Source: Rhizobiaceae bacterium (lineage in GTDB: Bacteria > Pseudomonadota > Alphaproteobacteria > Rhizobiales > Rhizobiaceae). From it: a DNA stretch of 64,000 nucleotides. Location: NCBI GenBank assembly GCA_029212415.1, contig JARGOF010000007.1:1-64000 (forward strand), given 5' to 3'. The notes under the pieces were generated by a model, which saw nothing but the letters and a program-made list of their open reading frames with translations, did no database searches and had not been told where the DNA came from. Below, in pieces: positions 26,291 to 34,710 of the stretch. Position 1 is the first letter of the stretch; each line of letters starts with the position of its first letter. Made by a program: the position numbers and the translations under genes.

Positions 26291-27067
26291 ATGAATTTGA
26301 CCCGTTTGCAGATAGAACAGTTTCCGTGCCGCAGTGACAATTTCGGGGTTTTGATACACGACCCGGCAACGGGCGCAACCGCGTCGATTGACGCACCGGA
26401 GGAAGCGGCCATTCTTTCGGCGCTGAAACGCACCGGTTGGTCCTTGAGCCATATTCTGGTCACCCACCATCATCTTGATCATGTCGAAGGCATCGCAGCA
26501 CTGAAGTCCAGATTTTCCGCGAAGGTCATTGCGCCGCAAAAAGAGGCCGACAAAATTCCCGAAGTCGACGAAACAGTGGTCGGTGGCCAGACCTTCGAAT
26601 TCGCAAATCATACTGTTGAAGTGATCGAGACGCCCGGCCATACATTGGGCCATATCTGCTACTACATGCCCGAGGCGGCCACCGCCTTTACGGCAGATAC
26701 GCTGTTTGCGCTGGGTTGCGGACGGATTTTCGAGGGCACCCCCCTGCAGATGCACCAGTCCCTGCAGAAACTGGCGGCATTGCCCGATGAGACGGTCGTC
26801 TATTGCGGCCATGAATATACCGAAGCCAATGCGCGCTTCGCCGTGACGATTGACCCGGAAAATGAAAAGCTGATGGCACGAGCCGAGGAAATTCACGCGT
26901 TGCGGGCGGCTGGCAAACCGACATTGCCAACCACCATCGGCATCGAGAAGGAAACCAACCCCTTTCTGCGGGCAGACGATCCAAAAATCCGGGCGCTCCT
27001 CCATATGCCGGACGCAGAAGACAGTGATGTCTTCGCCGAAATCCGCCGTCGCAAGGACAGCTTTTAG
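26291..27067 (+). CDS. gloB: Hydroxyacylglutathione hydrolase (glyoxalase II)
   Basis: A metallo-beta-lactamase fold enzyme of 258 residues hydrolysing S-lactoylglutathione to lactate and glutathione, finishing methylglyoxal detoxification. The metal motif THHHLDHVEG, the later TPGHTLGH and YCGHEYTEANA, and the C-terminal NPFLRADDP are all intact. The AGGAG sits directly against ATG 26291, whereas TTG 26297 is six bases from it. The real start may therefore be the TTG two codons later, giving MTRLQIEQFPC. Confidence 0.93.
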   Translation: MNLTRLQIEQFPCRSDNFGVLIHDPATGATASIDAPEEAAILSALKRTGWSLSHILVTHHHLDHVEGIAALKSRFSAKVIAPQKEADKIPEVDETVVGGQTFEFANHTVEVIETPGHTLGHICYYMPEAATAFTADTLFALGCGRIFEGTPLQMHQSLQKLAALPDETVVYCGHEYTEANARFAVTIDPENEKLMARAEEIHALRAAGKPTLPTTIGIEKETNPFLRADDPKIRALLHMPDAEDSDVFAEIRRRKDSF

Positions 27068-27396
27068 AGCGCAGCCGGCCCATACGACAATGGAGGGCGG
27101 CCATACGCTTCATGGCCGCGATAATCCCCTCATCAATTCCCGCGCAAATCAACAGAGCTGAGGCTTGATTGCCCGGCCCCTTTATTTTTCCACGGGTCAA
27201 CGCAGACAGTGTCCGGCAAAGCGGGCTGGGGAACCGGGGCTGAGAACCCCGGCAGCGGCAGCGTTTTCCACCACCGCCACGACGCTGATCCAGCCCCATT
27301 CCCAGCAGATGCCAAAGGCCTTGCAAGATCGTTGTCGATTGGGCTTGCGCAATATTACTTATTATAATAATTATTAGAGAAACCAGCGGGGAGAAT
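27068..27396. other. gloB-FAD gene intergenic region with two hairpins
   Basis: The 329-base gap holds a perfect eight-pair hairpin at 27097-27119 (arms GCGGCCAT/ATGGCCGC), about 30 bases past gloB and possibly its transcript end although no T-run follows. A six-pair hairpin lies at 27234-27252 (CCGGGG/CCCCGG). The 18-bp operator candidate is at 27359-27376. No gene is seen. Confidence 0.5.
27359..27376. promoter_or_regulatory. Operator candidate, copy 1 (upstream of FAD gene)
   Basis: TTATTATAATAATTATTA, containing the perfect 12-bp palindrome TAATAATTATTA. An identical 18-mer precedes the TRAP operon at 29449-29466, beside the MarR gene. This site ends 20 bases before the FAD gene start. 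MarR-family proteins bind such AT-rich palindromes. Confidence 0.7.
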
Positions 27397-28842
27397 ATGC
27401 CAATGTCAGACGAAAATCAGCTAGCCACTGGAGAGAAATCCATTATCCCGATGGCCGCTGACGTGCCCGTATCCTATGATGCCGACGTGGTTGTTGTCGG
27501 CGCCGGACCGTCCGGCTTTGCAGCAGCACTCAAGGCCGCCCGGATGGGCGCCAGCGTCATTGTGGTTGAAAAGCTCGACGCGCCGGGAGGCGTTCACACA
27601 TCGGGTCTTCAGGGCCATGCATCGGAAGGCATTGGCGGCATTCACACCGAACTGATGGAGCGTTTTGACGCCCACGGTTACATTTACCGCGCCGACAATA
27701 CCTCCCATGCCGATTGGGCCGGCAACCCCCTGTCGCACTATGAACGCAAGAAAAGCCCCGGCGATGATTTTATCCGTCTGTCCTTCAATCCTGAAGGTTC
27801 GGGAAGCGTCATGTCCCAAATGCTGGACGAGGCGGGCGTCTTCGCCCTCTACGACACGCGTTTTGTCGACAGCGTTGTCGATGCGGGCAATGGCGACGGG
27901 CACATCCGTGCAATCGTCGTGGAAAACAACAGCGGTCGTTTCGCCATCACCGGCCGCATCTTCATTGAGGGATCAGGCACCGGCCAGCTCGCCGCCAGTG
28001 CCGGTGTGCCCTATGTCTCCGGCGGCGGTGGTCAGCCCGACACAGCTCAATGGGACGGCGTTCAGCGGCCTGTGCCAGGGGGCCTGCTCTGGACGATGCA
28101 TGGTGTTGACCTGCCGTCTCTTGTGCGCCATCAACAACAGGCCGACGACCCTTTGCTGCAGAAAGTCATCGCCGAGGCCCGTGCTGCAGGGGATATCCCT
28201 GAAGGACTTTATCGGCCAACGATGCAGGGCGCGCATGTTTATGCCAGCATGTATATCGGCCACCCGACCCTTGATATGAGCCCCATGTCAGCCGACGGGA
28301 GCTACTGTCTGTGGCAGAATGTGCCCTATGAGCTGAATCTGCATATGGACGAAAGTGGTGAAGACAATTCAGCCGCGACGCGCCTGCTGCGCAGCTATGT
28401 TGATGCAGAGGCGCGGTTCCTTCGCAAATATGTCCCCGGTTTCGACAATGCGCGGATCGGCAGCGTTGGCCGCTATGTCGGCGTGCGCGACGGTCGCCAT
28501 CCGATCGGTGAACATGTCTTTACCATAGACGATGCGCGCAATGGCCACCGCTTTCGCGATGCCGTGACCCATCCGATGAAGAAAGTATTCTTCTGGGACA
28601 CCTATACACCCTATGAATTCGAAGTGCCCTACCGCTGCTTCCTGCCAAAAAAGATCGACAACCTGCTGCTGGCGGGCGCTTCCCTGTCTTTCAGCTATGA
28701 AACGATCTTCATGGTCATGCGGAATTTCCCCTGGACCACCCTGACCGGAGAAATTGCCGGTTATGCCGCCGGGCGATGCATCGAGAAAAAGATCGGACCG
28801 AAAGAGTTGGAGTGGACGTCCCCCTATGGACCGGGCGGTTGA
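27397..28842 (+). CDS. FAD-dependent oxidoreductase
   Basis: A 481-residue protein of the FAD_oxidored type. The dinucleotide fold is near the N-terminus (VVVVGAGPSGFAAALKAARMG, about residues 28-50), followed by VEKLDAPGGVHTSGLQGH, and the C-terminal FAD closure LLLAGASLSFSYE. No signal peptide. The start ATG is preceded by GGGGAG. Its substrate is not visible; placement beside a TRAP importer under what looks like the same operator suggests oxidation of an imported organic acid or amine. It converges with the MarR gene, overlapping by 19 bases. Confidence 0.85.
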   Translation: MPMSDENQLATGEKSIIPMAADVPVSYDADVVVVGAGPSGFAAALKAARMGASVIVVEKLDAPGGVHTSGLQGHASEGIGGIHTELMERFDAHGYIYRADNTSHADWAGNPLSHYERKKSPGDDFIRLSFNPEGSGSVMSQMLDEAGVFALYDTRFVDSVVDAGNGDGHIRAIVVENNSGRFAITGRIFIEGSGTGQLAASAGVPYVSGGGGQPDTAQWDGVQRPVPGGLLWTMHGVDLPSLVRHQQQADDPLLQKVIAEARAAGDIPEGLYRPTMQGAHVYASMYIGHPTLDMSPMSADGSYCLWQNVPYELNLHMDESGEDNSAATRLLRSYVDAEARFLRKYVPGFDNARIGSVGRYVGVRDGRHPIGEHVFTIDDARNGHRFRDAVTHPMKKVFFWDTYTPYEFEVPYRCFLPKKIDNLLLAGASLSFSYETIFMVMRNFPWTTLTGEIAGYAAGRCIEKKIGPKELEWTSPYGPGG

Positions 28843-29342
28843 TGTTCAGCACCGGTCAGACGCGGATATTTCTGCGGCATGTCGATGACCATCTCCAGCA
28901 GTTCGCCGAGCCGGGCAAATTCCGCTGCCTCCGGCGTCTTCAAAAGCTCCGCAGTACGCGCTTCGATATGACGCCCTATGCGCACCGTGGCTGCGCGTCC
29001 GGTTTCCGTCAGGGCAATGCGCGCCCGGCGCTGGTCTTTACCGGAGGCAACGCGGGTGACGTAGTTCAGGGCGGTGAGTTCGTTCAACACGCGCGACACG
29101 TTTGGCGGCTGCATGAAAGCACGAACGGCCACTTCGGATGGCTCAAGAAATGGTGCGTCAAACAGATTGCGCAGGACGCGCCACTGCCGTTCCGTGATGC
29201 CGGTCGCCTGGAAGAGCGGTCTGTAGAATTGCATGATCGCTTCGCGCGCCCGCAGAAGCCGCACCGGCAGCGCCTCGCCGAGCGTTGCAGAGGGCATCCA
29301 TTCGGGTTCCGGCTTCGATATCTCGGTGGTTTCTGCAGGCAT
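28824..29342 (-). CDS. MarR family transcriptional regulator
   Basis: A 172-residue MarR-type winged-helix regulator (ITERQWRVLRNLFD, then PPNVSRVLNELTALNYVTRV as recognition helix and wing, and SGKDQRRARIALTETG). The start is placed at ATG 29342 with GAGA nearby; a TTG 25 codons upstream is possible. It is divergent from the TRAP operon and convergent with the FAD gene. Identical AT-rich palindromic sites upstream of both targets make it the likely shared regulator. Ligand unknown, perhaps the TRAP substrate. Confidence 0.88.
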   Translation of the reverse strand: MPAETTEISKPEPEWMPSATLGEALPVRLLRAREAIMQFYRPLFQATGITERQWRVLRNLFDAPFLEPSEVAVRAFMQPPNVSRVLNELTALNYVTRVASGKDQRRARIALTETGRAATVRIGRHIEARTAELLKTPEAAEFARLGELLEMVIDMPQKYPRLTGAEHQPPGP

Positions 29343-29410
29343 ATCAACCGTCTCTGGGTGATGTTGATTGGCTTCGTCCCCGGGGAACCGGGATGGAGCC
29401 AGGAAGGGCG

Positions 29411-29441
29411 AAATCAAGCTGATACACCGTCAGCTTGATTT
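29411..29441. repeat. 31-bp perfect inverted repeat upstream of MarR gene
   Basis: Twelve-base arms AAATCAAGCTGA and TCAGCTTGATTT match perfectly around seven bases. It lies between the MarR start and the operator candidate. It may be a second protein site or a hairpin in the marR leader. Confidence 0.75.
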
Positions 29442-29448
29442 TATCAAT

Positions 29449-29466
29449 TTATTATAATAATTATTA
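29449..29466. promoter_or_regulatory. Operator candidate, copy 2 (upstream of TRAP operon)
   Basis: Exact copy of the 18-mer at 27359-27376, about 77 bases upstream of the dctQ-like start and within the divergent MarR/TRAP control region. Confidence 0.7.
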
Positions 29467-29543
29467 CGGCAACTATAGTCAATGAGACGCGAAATGACGG
29501 AAGACCGTTGTTCGGTTGATTGGCATCTGGGAGAGGGAAATAA

Positions 29544-30053
29544 ATGGCAAGGATCCTGACGGTCCTGGACAGGGCCTTGTTGGCCGTTGCGATTGCCGGG
29601 CTGGTTCTGATGCTGGGGCATGTCACGCTTGAGGTTGTTCTTCGACTTCTGGGTGTTGTGTCGCAATTGCAGACCATTACCTTCGTCTCGGCCTGGTACA
29701 TGGTTGCAGTCGTATTCTGCGCCCTGCCCTATGCCGAAAAATCGGAGGGCCATATCAGCGTCGATCTTTTCACCTCCATGCTTCCCGATCACATCCGCCA
29801 CGCGATACGGCGCATCAGTCTTGCCGTCATCGCCATTTGTCTTGGTCTGGTGGCATGGCTGTCCTTTGAAGAGGCGTGGGACAAGACCCTGCGCGGCGAA
29901 ATCTGGGAAACATCGACGGGCTACTTCCTTGTCTGGCCCGGACGCTGGGCCGTTGCCGTGGCCTTTGCCTTGCTCGCCCTGCGCTTTTTGCAGAACGAAA
30001 AGCCCCCGCAAAAGGCTTCGCCCGCACACACGTCTTCAATGGAGGGCATTTGA
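29544..30053 (+). CDS. dctQ: TRAP transporter small permease (DctQ)
   Basis: A 169-residue membrane protein with four hydrophobic segments, the DctQ architecture. Segment YAEKSEGHISVDLF after the second helix is typical of the family. GAGAGGGA lies upstream of the ATG. It is the small membrane partner of DctM in a sodium-driven tripartite importer for organic acids. The stop at 30053 is one base before the dctM start, so the pair is closely coupled. Confidence 0.93.
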   Translation: MARILTVLDRALLAVAIAGLVLMLGHVTLEVVLRLLGVVSQLQTITFVSAWYMVAVVFCALPYAEKSEGHISVDLFTSMLPDHIRHAIRRISLAVIAICLGLVAWLSFEEAWDKTLRGEIWETSTGYFLVWPGRWAVAVAFALLALRFLQNEKPPQKASPAHTSSMEGI

Positions 30054-30054
30054 C

Positions 30055-31365
30055 ATGGATGGTCTATGGATCGGCGCCGGCGGTTTTGCGCTCGTTCTTG
30101 TGCTGGTGGCGCTGGAATTTCCCGTGGGTGTTGCTCTGGGGCTTGTCGGTGCTGCCGGAATCTATTGGCAGATCGGCCTGCGCCCGACCATCAGCATCCT
30201 CGATTCTACACCTTTCGAGTTCACTGCAAGCTGGTCCCTGTCGGCAATTCCGCTGTTTTTGCTGATGGGCAGCATCATCCAGCGCTCTGGACTGGCGACC
30301 AAGATCTACCATGCGGCCCGTCTGTGGATGGGAACCATGCCGGGTGGTCTGGCCGTTGCAACCAATGTCGCGGCAGCAGGCTTTGCCGCAATGTCCGGAT
30401 CAAGCATGGCGACAGCCGCTGCCATGGCGCGGCTTTCCGTGCCCGAAATGCTGCGCGCAGGTTATGACCGCAAACTCGCCGCCGGCTGCGTTGCCAGCGC
30501 CGGTACACTCGGCGCGCTGATCCCACCCAGCCTGCTGATGATCCTCTATGCAATTTTTGCCGAGGTCTCGATTGCCAAGATGCTGATTGCCGGCATCCTG
30601 CCGGGATTGCTCACCCTGTTTGTCTATGTCGCGATGATCATGCTGCGCTGTATCGCCAATCCTGCGCTGGCACCCGGCCTCGACATCCGACCCGGACGTC
30701 GTGAACGATGGGAAAGCCTGATTCCGATCTGGCCCTTGCCTGTCATCTTTTTCGGTGTCCTTGGCGGCATCTACGGGGGCGTGGTCACGGCCACCGAGGC
30801 CGCCGCCCTTGGTGTGCTACTGTCTTTGGTTGCCGCAGCCTTTATCGGTGGGCTGAATTGGGCGTTGATCAGCGATAGCATCATCGAAACCCTGACAAGC
30901 ACGGCACGCATATTCTTCATTGCCATGGGCGCGATCATTTTCACAAAGTTCCTCGCCCTGACCGGGATATCGTCGACCCTTGCGCGCACCTTCAGCGATT
31001 TCAGCGACAATTATCTGATACTGGTGCTTGCCGCCTCGCTGTTGTTCCTGGTCCTGGGCATGTTCCTGGATCCGCTGGGTGTCATGCTGATCAGTCTTCC
31101 GGTGATCCTGCCGGTCTTCCATTCCGTTGGGGCAGACCCGATCTGGCTTGGGGTCATCGTTGTCAAATACATTGAAATAGGCCTGCTGACACCGCCCGTG
31201 GGGCTGAATGTCTATGTAGTCAAAAGTGCGCTCGGAGACCGCATTGCGCTGGGCGAGATATTCCACGGCGTGACGTGGTTCCTGCTGTGCGAATTGATCA
31301 TCATGGGTCTTCTCATCGGATTTCCGGAAATTTCACTGTTCCTGCCCAACCAGGTTGGAAACTGA
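30055..31365 (+). CDS. dctM: TRAP transporter large permease (DctM)
   Basis: A 436-residue permease with about twelve hydrophobic stretches. Characteristic family segments are GSIIQRSGLATKIY, AAGFAAMSGSSMATAAAMA, CVASAGTLGALIPPSLLMI and the C-terminal VKYIEIGLLTPPVGLNVYV. The long open frame starts earlier, but ATG 30055, with GGAGGG upstream, gives the normal N-terminus and follows dctQ directly. It carries the transport path of the TRAP system. Confidence 0.94.
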   Translation: MDGLWIGAGGFALVLVLVALEFPVGVALGLVGAAGIYWQIGLRPTISILDSTPFEFTASWSLSAIPLFLLMGSIIQRSGLATKIYHAARLWMGTMPGGLAVATNVAAAGFAAMSGSSMATAAAMARLSVPEMLRAGYDRKLAAGCVASAGTLGALIPPSLLMILYAIFAEVSIAKMLIAGILPGLLTLFVYVAMIMLRCIANPALAPGLDIRPGRRERWESLIPIWPLPVIFFGVLGGIYGGVVTATEAAALGVLLSLVAAAFIGGLNWALISDSIIETLTSTARIFFIAMGAIIFTKFLALTGISSTLARTFSDFSDNYLILVLAASLLFLVLGMFLDPLGVMLISLPVILPVFHSVGADPIWLGVIVVKYIEIGLLTPPVGLNVYVVKSALGDRIALGEIFHGVTWFLLCELIIMGLLIGFPEISLFLPNQVGN

Positions 31366-31387
31366 CGCATCATACAGGAGGACAATC

Positions 31388-32488
31388 ATGCGTAACTATA
31401 TAAAGACGATCACCGCCGCGACGATCGCCATGGGGCTTGCTGCAGGCCCGGGCCTTGCCAAGGATTACAGATACGCCGCCTTTGTCGGAACGCAACATCC
31501 CTCGCTCAGCGTCGCGCTGGAGCCGATGTTCGAACGCATCGCCAAAGCCACCGACGGCGAGATGAACTGGACCACCTTTCCGCTTGGCCAGCTGCTTGGC
31601 GCACGCGCCATTCTCGGCGGAATAGAAGACGGGGTTGCTGATGCCGGGATGGTGATTCCGCAATGGTATCCGTCTGATATTCCGTCAGCCGTGATTTTTG
31701 CCAATATGGCAATGTATGGCACCGACCCTTTCGCCATTGCAGGCGCAGTCAATGAGGCCATGCTGCTCAATTGCCCCGATTGCGTCAAGGAGTACGCCAA
31801 TGCCGGAGCGCGGTTATTCGGAGCCTATTCAACCACACCATTTGTGCTGCAATGCACGACACCGGTTGCTTCGCTCGCCGATCTGAAAGGTCTGCGCGTC
31901 AAGACAACGGGCATCATGGGCCCCAGAATGGGACGCCTCAACGCCATCCCGTCGAACATTCCCTCGCCCGAAATGGCCGAAGGGCTGCAACGCAACCAGC
32001 TCGATTGCGTACTGGCCTCTATGGACTGGTATTCCTCATACGGTCTTCAGGGCATTGTGACAAACGTCACGGAAGCGCCACTGGGCACTGTACGCGCCAT
32101 GTCGCTGATGGCGCTCAGCACCGAAACCTGGGATGATCTCGAAGCCGACCACAAAAAACTGCTGCTCAAGGAAATCACCTATGGCGTGGCGGATATGATG
32201 ATCGGACAGAATGCACTGGCTGAAAAGTCGCGCAAGAATGCCGAGGCCGCGGGCGTGAAGTTCCACAAGGGGGACGAAAGCCTGGTCGCAGCCCTGGCGC
32301 CTTCCGACGCTGACAGGGAACTGATTGCTGACTACGCCGCCGACATCGGAGTGGAGAATTACGCCGAACAGATCGACGCCTTCAACATGGCCTTGGAAAA
32401 ATGGCAGGGCATCATCGCTCGGACCGGCCACGATCGTGAAGCCTTTGCCCAGGCCCTTTGGGACGAAGTCTATAGCAAGCTCGATTGA
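31388..32488 (+). CDS. dctP: TRAP transporter substrate-binding protein (DctP)
   Basis: A 366-residue periplasmic binding protein with signal peptide (MRNYIKTITAATIAMGLAAG, cleaved near GLAKD). The DctP fold is recognised by LGARAILGGIEDGVADAGMV, LKGLRVKTTG and QLDCVLASMDWY; the conserved substrate-binding Arg lies in the LKGLRVKT stretch. AGGAGG lies upstream of ATG 31388. A cysteine pair (NCPDC) may form a disulfide. Substrate is unknown. A terminator follows after about 90 bases. Confidence 0.92.
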   Translation: MRNYIKTITAATIAMGLAAGPGLAKDYRYAAFVGTQHPSLSVALEPMFERIAKATDGEMNWTTFPLGQLLGARAILGGIEDGVADAGMVIPQWYPSDIPSAVIFANMAMYGTDPFAIAGAVNEAMLLNCPDCVKEYANAGARLFGAYSTTPFVLQCTTPVASLADLKGLRVKTTGIMGPRMGRLNAIPSNIPSPEMAEGLQRNQLDCVLASMDWYSSYGLQGIVTNVTEAPLGTVRAMSLMALSTETWDDLEADHKKLLLKEITYGVADMMIGQNALAEKSRKNAEAAGVKFHKGDESLVAALAPSDADRELIADYAADIGVENYAEQIDAFNMALEKWQGIIARTGHDREAFAQALWDEVYSKLD

Positions 32489-32578
32489 TCGGGCTCCCGG
32501 TCAACGGTGAAGTGCTCCCTGTCCGCTGAGATGCAGGGCTTCACCGGCTGACAGCAAAAGTCAAGATCAGACAACAAT

Positions 32579-32610
32579 GGGGCCGTGTCCATGACAGGAC
32601 GCGGCCCTTT
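32579..32610 (+). terminator. Terminator after the TRAP operon
   Basis: Strong stem of GGGCCGTGTCC with GGACGCGGCCC around a five-base loop, with a short TTTC tail. It lies between dctP and the convergent YhhN gene and may serve both strands. Confidence 0.65.
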
Positions 32611-32616
32611 CACGTG

Positions 32617-33285
32617 TCAGACAAGCGCCAGCACGGAGAGAGTCATCAACAGCTGCGCAAGATAATAGCTGATCCAGACAAATGAAGCGCGCAAATAGGG
32701 GCTTCTTTCAGGGGCAAGCAGGAACTTTTGTGCAGCCAGAACCGTGTCGGAAGCCATGAACAGGGCGGCGCCGACGGCAACGCCCCACCCCGGCACCGCC
32801 AGCGCAGACAGGGCCATGGCAACAATCACCACGATATAAATTGCCACGGGAATGCGCAGTTCGCCGGCGACCGGCAGCAATCGGCGGCCCATCTCGAGCG
32901 CTGCCAGGATGATGACGACGCCAAGGACGATGCGCCACGGCTGCCCCATGATCAGATCAAGATTGCCACGGCTGACGAAGACGATGACGAAAAGGACATG
33001 ACCGACAAGAAAGGCCAGCAGACCCGGCAGGAATGCCCTTTCATCGTCCTGCGCCAGAAACGCGTCCCCTGCAGCACAGGCCAGAAGCGCCAGGGTCAAA
33101 ACAAGCGGCCCGTCCACCAGCACGCATAGAACGGCCAGCAAGGCCACTGACAGGGTCTTCACGCCGGTTCTGCGGGCGGACGGTTTGCCGGCCACCATAA
33201 AGAGATAGAGGAACGCCGCCACCGCAGACAGCAACAGGGTTCCGGGCTGAGGCGCATCAAGACCATATTCGAAAATCTTGCCCAT
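32617..33285 (-). CDS. YhhN/TMEM86 family membrane protein
   Basis: A 222-residue integral membrane protein with about eight hydrophobic helices. It belongs to the YhhN (TMEM86, lysoplasmalogenase-like) family: conserved segments are LACAAGDAFLA with an acidic residue, FLVGHVLFVIVF, and FMASDTVLA with Asp, and YYLAQLLMTLS at the C-terminus. ATG 33285 is preferred; the open frame runs 14 codons further up through a tandem repeat. Enzyme activity in bacteria is not certain. Confidence 0.85.
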   Translation of the reverse strand: MGKIFEYGLDAPQPGTLLLSAVAAFLYLFMVAGKPSARRTGVKTLSVALLAVLCVLVDGPLVLTLALLACAAGDAFLAQDDERAFLPGLLAFLVGHVLFVIVFVSRGNLDLIMGQPWRIVLGVVIILAALEMGRRLLPVAGELRIPVAIYIVVIVAMALSALAVPGWGVAVGAALFMASDTVLAAQKFLLAPERSPYLRASFVWISYYLAQLLMTLSVLALV

Positions 33286-33310
33286 GTTTGCTGCAGCCTT
33301 CCTGTCATCG

Positions 33311-33336
33311 CCATCTGTGATCACCATCTGTGATCA
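33311..33336. repeat. Tandem duplication of a 13-bp word
   Basis: CCATCTGTGATCA occurs twice head to tail without mismatch, 26 bases upstream of the YhhN start. Each copy contains the palindrome TGATCA. It may be a regulator site or a simple slippage duplication. Confidence 0.7.
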
Positions 33337-33453
33337 CCAAAAGAACCCGGTTCAGGAAACCCGCAAAAACGGGTCTATTTTTGCCAAACAGGGTGTCTCA
33401 TTGTTTTTCTTGCCGTTATCTATCTGAATCAGCCCCCTCATGCCACCTTAGAC

Positions 33454-33482
33454 TTGACGGGCAAGCCGCCTGAGACTATAGA
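33454..33482 (+). promoter_or_regulatory. Sigma-70 type promoter of rpmB
   Basis: TTGACG and TATAGA with a 17-base spacer, about 93 bases upstream of rpmB. It is the best consensus match noticed in the window. Upstream at 33359-33374 lies a small hairpin (ACCCG/CGGGT) with a T-rich tail of unknown use. Confidence 0.7.
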
Positions 33483-33574
33483 ACCAAAAATTCCATTTAC
33501 AGGCCTGATAGCTGCGGCCGGGGCACGGCACCGGATACGTATTGCTGCAAGCCAACAGACTTAAGGTGAAACCC

Positions 33575-33874
33575 ATGTCCCGCAGTTGTGAATTGACGAG
33601 CAAATCTGTTCAGTCGGGCAATAATGTCAGCCACGCAAACAACAGATCACGTCGCAAATTCTTGCCGAATCTGTGCAATGTGACCTTGATCTCCGATGCT
33701 CTTGGCCAGCGTTTCCGTATGCGGATTTCTGCTGCTGCCCTGCGCACAGTGGAGCATCGCGGTGGTCTGGACGCCTTTCTTGCCAAGGCAAACGAAAAAG
33801 AACTGTCCATGCGGGCTCGCCTGCTGAAGCGCCAGATCGCAAAAAAGTCGGTTGAAACTGAAGCTGCAGCCTGA
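33575..33874 (+). CDS. rpmB: 50S ribosomal protein L28
   Basis: A 99-residue L28 protein: [20 protein letters not shown] at the N-terminus, then [27 protein letters not shown] and [16 protein letters not shown], as in other alphaproteobacteria. L28 binds 23S rRNA near the E site. ATG 33575 gives the canonical start; 11 upstream codons in the open frame are not used. It stands alone with its own promoter. Confidence 0.97.
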   Translation: MSRSCELTSKSVQSGNNVSHANNRSRRKFLPNLCNVTLISDALGQRFRMRISAAALRTVEHRGGLDAFLAKANEKELSMRARLLKRQIAKKSVETEAAA

Positions 33875-33981
33875 TTGGGCTGCACTGCAGATTTTAACCT
33901 TTTGGTGCGGACTGATTGAGACATTGGCGCAATGCCGTATCTCCGCATGCCGCGCCAGAAATCTCTGACTGTCTGTCTTGT

Positions 33982-34009
33982 GGCCTACCGGATTGTCATC
34001 CGTAGGGCC
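33982..34009 (+). other. Hairpin upstream of the queuosine-precursor transporter
   Basis: A long stem: CGGAT pairs with ATCCG around TGTC, continued by CCTA/TAGG and GG/CC with single-base bulges. It ends about 30 bases before the transporter start and has no T-run. It could be an attenuation or ligand-sensing leader, but it does not match the preQ1 riboswitch patterns I know. Confidence 0.4.
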
Positions 34010-34038
34010 TCGCTGGTGGCATACCCCAGGATAAAAAA

Positions 34039-34698
34039 ATGCTTGCAACGCCCAATCGTTCAGCTTTCAGCACTTTGACGTCGATCTTCCCCTACATGCT
34101 TGCCATGGCAGCGGTGGTGATTGCGTCAAACTTTCTTGTGCAATTTCCGGTCCACTATGATCTGGGGCCATTCGTCCTCAGTGACCTGCTGACCTGGGGC
34201 GCATTCACCTACCCCATAGCCTTTCTGGTCACGGACCTGTCCAACCGTCATTTCGGCCCTGCAAAGGCGCGCCTGATTGTCACCGTCGGATTTATTCTGG
34301 CCGTCGCCATCTCCATTTATGTCGCCTCACCCCGCATCGCGATCGCCTCCGGAACAGCTTTTATCCTGGCGCAATTCCTCGATGTTTCGATCTTCGACCG
34401 GCTGCGCCATTCAAGATGGTGGCACGCGCCGTTGCTTTCATCCGCTTTGGGATCGGTCCTTGATACCATATTGTTCTTTACACTGGCCTTTGCCGCAAGC
34501 CTGAGCGTGCTGGGCGCCAATGACGCCTTTGCAACGGGCTCAGCGCCTCTGCTGGGTTATTTCGCCCTGGAGGCACCCAGGTGGCTCTCCTGGGCGCTGG
34601 GTGATCTCGCCGTCAAGCTGCTGGTGTCTCTGGCCATGCTGGCGCCCTACCGCATGCTGCTGGCGCTGTTTCGCACGCCAGCCGCCGCCGATATTTAA
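34039..34698 (+). CDS. yhhQ: Queuosine precursor transporter (YhhQ/VUT family)
   Basis: A 219-residue integral membrane protein with about six helices. VUT-family marks are SDLLTWGAFTYPIAFLVTDL, NRHFGP, and the AQFLDVSIFDRLRH segment. In E. coli YhhQ imports preQ0/preQ1 for tRNA queuosine modification. A structured region lies upstream. It converges with the phytase-like gene 12 bases away. Confidence 0.9.
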   Translation: MLATPNRSAFSTLTSIFPYMLAMAAVVIASNFLVQFPVHYDLGPFVLSDLLTWGAFTYPIAFLVTDLSNRHFGPAKARLIVTVGFILAVAISIYVASPRIAIASGTAFILAQFLDVSIFDRLRHSRWWHAPLLSSALGSVLDTILFFTLAFAASLSVLGANDAFATGSAPLLGYFALEAPRWLSWALGDLAVKLLVSLAMLAPYRMLLALFRTPAAADI

Positions 34699-34710
34699 TC
34701 CTGGGGCGAC

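Noticed and set aside
27234-27252. Second TPP riboswitch, because CTGAGA follows GGGG
   Set aside because: The downstream ACCTGATC and GGGA blocks are missing; it is just a six-pair hairpin.
33359-33381. Terminator with T-run upstream of rpmB
   Set aside because: The stem is only five pairs and no plus-strand gene ends upstream of it, so a terminator call has no transcript to end.
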